Shown: positions 54,694 to 61,206 of the stretch, in pieces
How positions within the stretch are numbered: the stretch's first letter is position 1
Layout: every line of letters starts with the position of its first letter
From: Betaproteobacteria bacterium
GTDB lineage: Bacteria; Pseudomonadota; Gammaproteobacteria; Burkholderiales; Usitatibacteraceae
Direction: 5' to 3'
DNA length: 64,000 nt
NCBI GenBank assembly: GCA_016791265.1
Contig: JAEUMY010000023.1
Coordinates: forward strand, 62,001-126,000
The notes under the pieces: generated by a model
Databases searched by the model: none
What the model was told of the DNA's origin: nothing
Seen by the model: only the letters and a program-made list of their open reading frames with translations
Program-made: the position numbers and the translations under genes

Positions 54694-54705
54694 GCGAATA
54701 TTCGC
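54694..54705. repeat. Interspersed palindrome GCGAATATTCGC
   Basis: Intergenic, 20 bases before the pntA ATG; overlaps the region where its mRNA leader would lie. Confidence 0.95.
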
Positions 54706-54725
54706 AACAACAACAGGGAGCGGGC

Positions 54726-55859
54726 ATGGCCGTCACAATCGCCGTGCCGAAGGAATCCACACCCGGCGAAATGCGGGTGGCGATGATTCCGGAGGTCGTC
54801 AAAAAATTCAAGGCGCTGGGTGCCGAGTTTCTGATCGAAGCTGGCGCCGGGAGCGCGAGTTCGATGAAGGATGAGGACTTCGCGGCACTCGGTGCCGGCA
54901 TCGCGACTGGCGCCGGGTTGTACGCCGCCGGCGCCGCCAGTCTCGTCTTCAAGGTGCAGACACCGAGCCTGGACGAGATCAAGGCCATGCCTGACGGCGC
55001 AACACTGATCGGCTTCCTCCAGCCGTATTCCAGCAAGGAGCGCATCGCCGCGCTCAACGCGAAGAACATCACCAGCTTCGCGGTTGAACTGATTCCGCGC
55101 ATCTCGCGCGCGCAAAGCATGGACGGTCTCTCCAGTCAGGCCGCGTGCTCGGGCTATCAATGCGTGCTCATCGCCGCGTCGCAGTGCCCCAAGTTCTTCC
55201 CCATGCTCACCTACGCCGCCGGCACCATCCGCCCGGCGCGCGTGCTGGTCATCGGCGCGGGGGTGGCAGGACTACAGGCCATCGCCACGGCCAAGCGCTT
55301 GGGCGCCATCGTCGAAGGCTATGACGTCCGGCCGGAGACACGCGAACAGATCGAGTCGTTGGGCGCCAAGTTCGTCGACACCGGCGTGTCCGCAGCGGGC
55401 GCAGGCGGATACGCTCGCGAACTGACCGAAGATGAAAAGAAGCAGCAGGCCGAGAAGTTGGCGAAAGCTGTCGCCAATGTGGACGTGCTCATCACCACTG
55501 CCGCCATTCCCGGCAAGAAGAGTCCGGTGATCATCACCGCCGACATGGTGGCCGGCATGAAGAACGGCGCAGTGGTCGTCGACATGGCGGCGGAAGGCGG
55601 CGGCAACGTGGCCGGCACGCAGGCCGGCCAGACAGTGAGGGTCGGTCCCGCGACCATCGTTGGCCCGCTCAACTTGCCGTCGAACATGCCGGTGCATGCT
55701 TCCGAGATGTACGCCAAGAATCTCTACAACTTCTTCTCACCCTTCATCAAGGACGGCCAGTTGAATCTGGACTGGAATGACGAGGTCATCAAGGGCGCTT
55801 GCCTTACCAAGGGCGGGGCGCTGGTGCATGAGGGCGTGCAGAAAGTATTGGGGAACTGA
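54726..55859 (+). CDS. pntA: NAD(P) transhydrogenase alpha subunit, part 1
   Basis: 377 residues of the NAD-binding domain I: R-V-L-V-I-G-A-G-V-A-G-L-Q-A-I nucleotide site, P-G-K-K-S-P-V-I-I and M-A-A-E-G-G-G-N. The membrane part is encoded separately, as in many non-enteric bacteria. Hydride transfer between NADH and NADP is coupled to proton movement. Confidence 0.96.
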   Translation: MAVTIAVPKESTPGEMRVAMIPEVVKKFKALGAEFLIEAGAGSASSMKDEDFAALGAGIATGAGLYAAGAASLVFKVQTPSLDEIKAMPDGATLIGFLQPYSSKERIAALNAKNITSFAVELIPRISRAQSMDGLSSQAACSGYQCVLIAASQCPKFFPMLTYAAGTIRPARVLVIGAGVAGLQAIATAKRLGAIVEGYDVRPETREQIESLGAKFVDTGVSAAGAGGYARELTEDEKKQQAEKLAKAVANVDVLITTAAIPGKKSPVIITADMVAGMKNGAVVVDMAAEGGGNVAGTQAGQTVRVGPATIVGPLNLPSNMPVHASEMYAKNLYNFFSPFIKDGQLNLDWNDEVIKGACLTKGGALVHEGVQKVLGN

Positions 55860-55861
55860 CC

Positions 55862-56176
55862 ATGGGTGATTTCATCTGGCTGTACATCTTCATGCTCGCG
55901 GCCTTCACCGGCTACGAGGTCATTTCGCGGGTGCCGGTCATCCTGCATACACCACTCATGTCCGGCTCCAACTTCGTCCACGGCGTGGTGCTGGTGGGTG
56001 CCATGGTGGCGCTGGGCAAGGCCAATCCGGAAGATCCGGTGCAACTCGCCATCGGTTTCTTCGCGGTGTTCCTGGGGGCGGCCAACGCGGCCGGCGGCTA
56101 CATCGTGACCGAACGCATGCTGGCGATGTTCAAGACCGACAAAAAGAAAAACGCAGAGAAAAAGGACGGCGCATGA
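55862..56176 (+). CDS. pntAB: NAD(P) transhydrogenase alpha subunit, part 2
   Basis: 104 residues with three membrane helices and the H-T-P-L-M-S-G-S-N typical segment. It starts 2 bases after pntA and overlaps pntB by 4 bases. Confidence 0.95.
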   Translation: MGDFIWLYIFMLAAFTGYEVISRVPVILHTPLMSGSNFVHGVVLVGAMVALGKANPEDPVQLAIGFFAVFLGAANAAGGYIVTERMLAMFKTDKKKNAEKKDGA

Positions 56177-57546
56177 ACATCGATCTCATCATCAACGCGT
56201 CGTACTTTGTCGTCGCGGTCCTGTTCATTCTCGGCCTGAAAGCCATGTCCTCGCCGGTGACGGCGAAGCAGGGCATCGTGTGGGCCGGTGTGGGCATGAT
56301 CCTCGCAACACTGGTCACCTTCGCCACGCCGGGCATGAAGAACTACGTGCTCATGATCGTCGCCATCGTGCTGGGCGGCGGCATTGCCTGGTGGGCGGGC
56401 AAGGTGGTCAAGATGACCGACATGCCGCAGATGGTCGCCATCTACAACGGCATGGGCGGCGGCGCGGCGGCGGCCATCGCGGCGCTGGAATTCGCGCGCG
56501 GCGAGTCCCACGGCGTTGCGGTCACGGCGCTGGCGGTGTTGGGTGCGCTCATCGGCTCAGTGGCCTTCTCGGGGTCGTGCGTCGCGTTCGCCAAGCTGCA
56601 GGGCATCATGAACAAGACCTGGCGCCTGCCCGCGCAGAACGCGGTCAACATCGTGCTGGCGCTGGTGGCCGTGGGCATGGGCATCGCCATCATCCGTGAT
56701 CCGGCCAACACGCAATTGCTGATCGCCTTCTTCGTGTTGTCGCTGGTGCTGGGCGTGATTCTCACGACACCCATCGGTGGCGCCGACATGCCGGTGGTGA
56801 TTTCATTGCTCAACGCGTTCACCGGTCTGGCCGTGGGCTTCGAGGGCTACGTGCTGGGCAATCCGGCGCTGGTCATCGCGGGCATCGTGGTCGGCGCGTC
56901 CGGGACTTTGCTCACGCAGTTGATGGCCAAGGCCATGAACCGGCCGATCTCCAACGTGCTCTTCACGCCCATCACCGGCGAGGCGCAAGGCGGCACCGCC
57001 ATCACCGGCACCATGAAGGAAGCGTCGCCCAACGACAGCGCAGCCATGATGCGCTTTGCCCAGAAGGTCATCATCGTTCCCGGCTACGGCATGGCGGTGG
57101 CGGGCGCGCAGCACAAGGTGTGGGAGATGGGCAAGCTGCTCATCGAGGCGGGCGTGGAAGTGAAGTTCGCCATCCACCCGGTGGCGGGCCGCATGCCGGG
57201 CCACATGAACGTGCTGCTGGCCGAAGCTGGCGTTCCCTACGACATCATTTTCGACCTGGAAGAGATCAACGGCGAATTCGCGCAAGCCGATGTGGCGCTG
57301 GTGATCGGCGCCAACGACGTGGTGAACCCGGTCGCGCGCACCGACAAATCCTCGCCCATTTACGGCATGCCCATCCTCAATGCCGACATGGCGCAGAACG
57401 TGATCGTGAACAAGCGCGGCAAGGGCGCGGGCTACTCGGGCATCGAGAACGCGCTCTTCTACGGCGAGAACACCCGCATGCTGTACGGCAGCGCGCAGCA
57501 GGCCATTGCTGATGTCATCGCCAACATGAAGACCATGGAGGGGTGA
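56173..57546 (+). CDS. pntB: NAD(P) transhydrogenase beta subunit
   Basis: 457 residues: N-terminal membrane domain of about nine helices, then the NADP-binding domain III with V-P-G-Y-G-M-A-V-A-G-A-Q-H, H-P-V-A-G-R-M-P-G-H-M-N-V and I-G-A-N-D-V-V-N-P. ATGA overlap with pntAB. Confidence 0.97.
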   Translation: MNIDLIINASYFVVAVLFILGLKAMSSPVTAKQGIVWAGVGMILATLVTFATPGMKNYVLMIVAIVLGGGIAWWAGKVVKMTDMPQMVAIYNGMGGGAAAAIAALEFARGESHGVAVTALAVLGALIGSVAFSGSCVAFAKLQGIMNKTWRLPAQNAVNIVLALVAVGMGIAIIRDPANTQLLIAFFVLSLVLGVILTTPIGGADMPVVISLLNAFTGLAVGFEGYVLGNPALVIAGIVVGASGTLLTQLMAKAMNRPISNVLFTPITGEAQGGTAITGTMKEASPNDSAAMMRFAQKVIIVPGYGMAVAGAQHKVWEMGKLLIEAGVEVKFAIHPVAGRMPGHMNVLLAEAGVPYDIIFDLEEINGEFAQADVALVIGANDVVNPVARTDKSSPIYGMPILNADMAQNVIVNKRGKGAGYSGIENALFYGENTRMLYGSAQQAIADVIANMKTMEG

Positions 57547-57549
57547 GCG

Positions 57550-57584
57550 GCTGCAAGTATTCGCAGCTCTCGTGTAGGGTTTTT
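57550..57584 (+). terminator. Weak terminator with degenerate palindrome after pntB
   Basis: GCTGC and GCAGC pair across AAGTATTC, and a run of five T comes 12 bases later. The loop-stem string GCAAGTATTCGC matches the interspersed palindrome at 10 of 12 bases. Confidence 0.35.
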
Positions 57585-57632
57585 CTTTTGATCTCAACAG
57601 GAATACATTTGTACTCATTTTGAGATCAAAAG
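57585..57632. promoter_or_regulatory. 13-base perfect inverted repeat before the MNT gene
   Basis: CTTTTGATCTCAA (57585-57597) and TTGAGATCAAAAG (57620-57632) are exact inverted repeats around 22 bases. It is AT-rich amid GC-rich DNA and overlaps the likely start region, so it is a candidate operator for the winged-helix MNT protein. Confidence 0.6.
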
Positions 57633-57640
57633 AAGTCATT

Positions 57641-58259
57641 TTGAATACAGACAGCACGGTGCCTAATGCGGGCAACCCGGTTCGCTTGCTGCTCGGCGCT
57701 GTACACCTGAAGCTATTGTCTCTCTTGCTGTTACGGCCAAGTGAGGACTTTCATTTGCGCCAGATTGAGCGCATTACTGCGGTTTCCGCAGGCACGGCGC
57801 GGCGGGAGTTGCAGCGGTTTGAGCAGGCCGGGCTGGTGACCGTGCGCCGCGTGGGTAACCAGGTCCGTTATCAAGCCGATTCGCGTTGCATCGTCTTTGC
57901 AGAGTTGGCCGCCATGCTGCGCAAAACAACGGGTCTCGCGGATGTGCTGCGCGAGGCACTGCAGCCTTTGACGGCAAAGATCGACGCCGCATTCATTTTC
58001 GGTTCAGCCGCGGAGGGCCGAGAGGGGCCGTTCAGCGACATTGATCTCATGATTGTCGGCACACCGGGATTCGACGAAGTTGTTGCCGCCATTCGCGCGC
58101 CGGAGGAAAAAGTTGGGGCGGCCCATCAATGCTGTTATTTTGCGTCCTGCCGAGTTGCAGCAGCGGTTGAAGGAAGATGGCGGCTTTCACTCACGCGTGC
58201 TGTCCGGGCCGCGCATCATGCTGATGGGTACGCTGGATGAGCCTCGAGAATCTGCATAG
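57641..58259 (+). pseudogene. HTH-MNT nucleotidyltransferase, frameshifted
   Basis: Residues of a winged-helix N-terminus (H-L-R-Q-I-E-R-I-T-A-V-S-A-G-T-A-R-R-E-L) are followed by the MNT motif G-S-A-A-E-G-R-E-G-P-F-S-D-I-D-L-M. After about 58105 the reading frame must change to continue as K-L-G-R-P-I-N-A-V-I-L-R-P-A-E-L. A run of five A at 58108-58112 has one A too many for a continuous frame. The intact relatives are MNT antitoxins; start is a TTG at 57641 or 57620. Confidence 0.82.
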
Positions 58260-58501
58260 GACCGGGCAACTCAAGCCATATGCGCCAGGCAGTGGCGAGC
58301 TTGCGTAGCCAATGCCTGCCGCTCACGCTGGACCCGGATGGTGAACGGACCTGCAAGCTGGACAAAATGCGCGAAAAGCGCAATCTTGCCGACTACACCG
58401 GCGCACTGGTCGATGAAAGCGTTGTGGAAGCATGCATCGCGGAGGCGCGGCGACTTTCGCTGCAAGTCCGCGAGCGCTGCGCTGATCGAGGTCGGCGATG
58501 A
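58237..58501 (+). pseudogene. HEPN-domain toxin remnant
   Basis: The frame opening M-S-L-E-N-L-H-R-T-G-Q-L-K-P-Y is typical of a HEPN N-terminus but stops at a TAG after 23 residues. Another frame from 58280 carries the HEPN C-terminal part, L-D-K-M-R-E-K-R-N-L-A-D-Y-T-G. The central helices of intact HEPN proteins (about 140 aa) are missing, so it has an internal deletion. Confidence 0.75.
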
Positions 58502-58557
58502 TTCGCCGTTGAGGACAGGACCAGAACCATTGCTGCGCTTCAATTGGAGGAGGGAGC

Positions 58558-59031
58558 ATGAAAGCGAATCGTTGGCTGATCGCTTCAGTATTTCTGCTAT
58601 CCGGTTGTGCTGCGAATATTCGCAATGACGCGACACCCGCCGACGTCACCGCGGCGCTGGGCAGTCCGAAGGAAATCTTCAAGCTGAAAGACGGCAGCAG
58701 TAGCTGGGAGTATCCGACCTCTCCGTTGGGTCTCACCACCACGCTGGCGCGCTTCGACGCCGAGGGCAAGCTGCTCTTTGTTTCGCAGGTGCTGACGGAT
58801 GAGAATTTTCACCGCATCCAGAACGGCATGAGCGAAGAGGCGGTGCGCGCCACCGTCGGCCCGCCTTGGCGCAAGGTGCCGTTCGAGCGCCTGCAGCAAA
58901 CCGCATGGGACTACTTGTATCGCGACACTTGGGGTTACCGTGTGGAGTTCTCCGTGCTGTTCAATCCATCAGGCGAGGTGGTGGGCAAGACCTCGCGCAG
59001 ACTGGATGACTCGCGCAACGATTCGCGCTGA
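58558..59031 (+). CDS. BamE-like (SmpA/OmlA) lipoprotein
   Basis: 157 residues: signal peptide with lipobox L-L-S-G-C, then two repeated small domains, each with an A-x-x-G-x-P turn (A-L-G-S-P-K-E and T-V-G-P-P-W-R). It is an outer-membrane assembly-like lipoprotein. GGAGGAGGG precedes the ATG. The palindrome codes for residues 2-5 after the lipid-bearing Cys. Confidence 0.85.
   Translation: MKANRWLIASVFLLSGCAANIRNDATPADVTAALGSPKEIFKLKDGSSSWEYPTSPLGLTTTLARFDAEGKLLFVSQVLTDENFHRIQNGMSEEAVRATVGPPWRKVPFERLQQTAWDYLYRDTWGYRVEFSVLFNPSGEVVGKTSRRLDDSRNDSR
58612..58623. repeat. Interspersed palindrome GCGAATATTCGC
   Basis: In the BamE-like gene directly after the lipobox Cys, read as A-N-I-R-N. Confidence 0.95.
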
Positions 59032-59042
59032 GCGAGGCTGCC

Positions 59043-59054
59043 GCGAATATTCGC
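59043..59054. repeat. Interspersed palindrome GCGAATATTCGC
   Basis: In the 34-base gap between the convergent BamE-like and quinone oxidoreductase genes; flanked by GAGGCTG and CAGCTC half-arms. Confidence 0.95.
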
Positions 59055-59065
59055 AATCAGCTCGG

Positions 59066-60037
59066 TCAAACCGTGAACACGGTCGACCCCGTCGTCTTCC
59101 TGTTTTCAAGGTCCGCATGCGCCTCGGCCGCGTCCTTCAGCGCATAGGTCTGATTCACCTTGATCTTCACGACACCGCGGCTCACCACGTCGAAGAGATC
59201 GTTGGCACTCGCCACCAGATCGTCGCGTGAGGCGGTGTAGGTGAAGAGGGTCGGCCGGGTGACGTAGAGCGAGCCCTTGCCAGCGAGAATGCCCGTGTCC
59301 AGCGCGTCGGGCTTGCCGGACGCGGCGCCGTACAGCGCGCAAAGGCCGAAGGGTTGCAAGCAGTCCAGCGACTTCAGAAACGTGTCCTTGCCCACGCCGT
59401 CGTAGACCACGCGGCACTTCTTGCCGCCAGTGATGTCCGCCACCTTCGCCACCCAGTCCTCCTTGCGGTAGAGGATGGTGTGGTGTGCGCCATGCGCCCG
59501 GGCCAATTCCGCCTTGGTCTCGTCGCCCACGGTGCCGATGACGGTCGCGCCGAGATGGCGTCCCCACTGACAAAGAATGAGGCCCACGCCGCCCGCGGCC
59601 GCATGCACGAGGATGGTGTCGCCGGCCTGCACGGCATAGGTGCGCCGCAACAGGTATTGCGCGGTCATGCCCTTCAGCATCATCGATGCGGCTTGCTGGT
59701 CGGTGACGCCGGCGGGAATTTTCACCGCGCGCTCGGCAGGCATCAGACGCACTTCGCAGTACGACCCGATGGGATTGGCATAGGCCACGCGGTCACCGAC
59801 GGAGAAGCCGCTGACATTCGCGCCGATGGCCTCGACCACGCCGGCCCCTTCCATGCCCAGCGTGAAGGGCAGGGGAATGGGATAGGCGCCGGTGCGGTGG
59901 TAAGTGTCGATGTAGTTGAGGCCGACGGCGGTGTGCTTCACGCGCAGCTCGCCCGGGCCGGGCGCGCCAACTTCGACCGGCTCCCACTTCATGACTTCGG
60001 GGCCGCCGACGGAATGGATGCGGATGGCGTGGGGCAT
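59066..60037 (-). CDS. NADPH:quinone oxidoreductase (zeta-crystallin family)
   Basis: 323 residues of the zinc-free MDR family: G-L-N-Y-I-D-T-Y-H-R, G-M-E-G-A-G-V-V, and the nucleotide loop A-A-A-G-G-V-G. The ATG at 60037 has AGGAGAA at proper spacing; a GTG at 60043 is too close. The start overlaps the end of cca. Confidence 0.95.
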   Translation of the reverse strand: MPHAIRIHSVGGPEVMKWEPVEVGAPGPGELRVKHTAVGLNYIDTYHRTGAYPIPLPFTLGMEGAGVVEAIGANVSGFSVGDRVAYANPIGSYCEVRLMPAERAVKIPAGVTDQQAASMMLKGMTAQYLLRRTYAVQAGDTILVHAAAGGVGLILCQWGRHLGATVIGTVGDETKAELARAHGAHHTILYRKEDWVAKVADITGGKKCRVVYDGVGKDTFLKSLDCLQPFGLCALYGAASGKPDALDTGILAGKGSLYVTRPTLFTYTASRDDLVASANDLFDVVSRGVVKIKVNQTYALKDAAEAHADLENRKTTGSTVFTV

Positions 60038-60039
60038 GC

Positions 60040-61161
60040 TCACTTCTCCTCAAGAAATTGTTCAAGCGCGGCCAGCTTGGCTTTGCGAATATTCGCCGGC
60101 ACATCGCCGCCTCGGGCTGCGATGACACCGAAATCGATGGACTGCAAACGATACAACGCCTGCATGAGCCATTCCTGCGTGGTCCATGCCGCGCTTTTTC
60201 CATGCAGTACAAGATGGTCGGCATGGGCCACGTTGAGCAGTTCCATGAAGCGTGGTGTGCGGCGCAGGGCGTCGGTGCCATCGAAGGTTGCGAGCAGACC
60301 GACTGTGTCTTCACTCCGTGCCTGACGGATGGTGTCGAGCCAGTCGGAAGTGAGCCGTGCAAGGTCCGCACAGTCTGAAGGCGCTTTGAGACGTTTGTTG
60401 GCCTGTCGAGGGTCCAGGACTGAATATTCCGGCGAATTGCCTGCGACTAGTGAGGCGTATCTAACCGCAAGCGAATATTCGCAATCAGCCGAGGTATCGG
60501 CGCACCTCAGCCCATGTGCATTCCCGCGCACCTCGGGCAGCAGTTTCTCCAGCGCCCCGCATTCGTCCAGCGCTTCGAACATGCGTGAAGGCCTCTTCTC
60601 CATCAATCCGCGCGCGATTTCCTGCCACACCCGTTCCGCCACCAGCGCATCGACTTCACCCGCAGCCACCATGTCGCGCATGAGCGCCACGGTTTCCGGC
60701 GCCACGGTGAAGCCTTGCGCGGCAAAGCGCGCGGCGAAGCGCGCGATGCGGAGTATGCGCACCGGGTCTTCGCGGAACGCGTCGCTCACGTGGCGCAGCA
60801 CTTTGGCCTGCAGGTCGCGCTGGCCGCCGTACGGGTCTATGAGTGCGCCGGTGGCGTCATCACGCGCCATGGCGTTGATGGTGAGATCGCGGCGGCGGAG
60901 ATCCTCCTCCAGCGTCACGTCCGGTGAAGTGTGAAAGACGAAGCCCTTGTACCCCGGCGCGGTCTTGCGCTCGGTACGGGCCAGCGCATATTCCTCGTGC
61001 GTCTCCGGATGCAGGAACACCGGAAAGTCCGCACCCACCGGCCGGAAGCCCGCGCGCACCATGTCCTCAGGTGTGGCGCCGACCACGACATGGTCGCGGT
61101 CGGACACCGGCAGATTCAGGAGCGCATCGCGGACCGCGCCGCCGACGACGTAGGTTTTCAT
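60040..61161 (-). CDS. cca: CCA-adding tRNA nucleotidyltransferase
   Basis: 373 residues: G-G-A-V-R-D-A-L-L, D-R-D metal motif, R-R-D-L-T-I-N-A-M-A and E-D-P-V-R-I-L-R-I-A-R-F. A C-terminal HD phosphohydrolase domain is not evident, and the length is below that of the larger Cca enzymes. Residues 215-275 look variable. Two exact palindrome copies lie in it, and a third degenerate string (TGAATATTCCGG) at 60421. Confidence 0.95.
   Translation of the reverse strand: MKTYVVGGAVRDALLNLPVSDRDHVVVGATPEDMVRAGFRPVGADFPVFLHPETHEEYALARTERKTAPGYKGFVFHTSPDVTLEEDLRRRDLTINAMARDDATGALIDPYGGQRDLQAKVLRHVSDAFREDPVRILRIARFAARFAAQGFTVAPETVALMRDMVAAGEVDALVAERVWQEIARGLMEKRPSRMFEALDECGALEKLLPEVRGNAHGLRCADTSADCEYSLAVRYASLVAGNSPEYSVLDPRQANKRLKAPSDCADLARLTSDWLDTIRQARSEDTVGLLATFDGTDALRRTPRFMELLNVAHADHLVLHGKSAAWTTQEWLMQALYRLQSIDFGVIAARGGDVPANIRKAKLAALEQFLEEK
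60085..60096. repeat. Interspersed palindrome GCGAATATTCGC
   Basis: Near the 3' end of cca, read on the minus strand as A-N-I-R-K. Confidence 0.95.
60471..60482. repeat. Interspersed palindrome GCGAATATTCGC
   Basis: Inside the variable part of cca, read on the minus strand as C-E-Y-S-L. Confidence 0.95.
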
Positions 61162-61206
61162 GCCCGGATGATAACCGGGGCGCCTCATCCGCTCCGCAAA
61201 CTCTGT

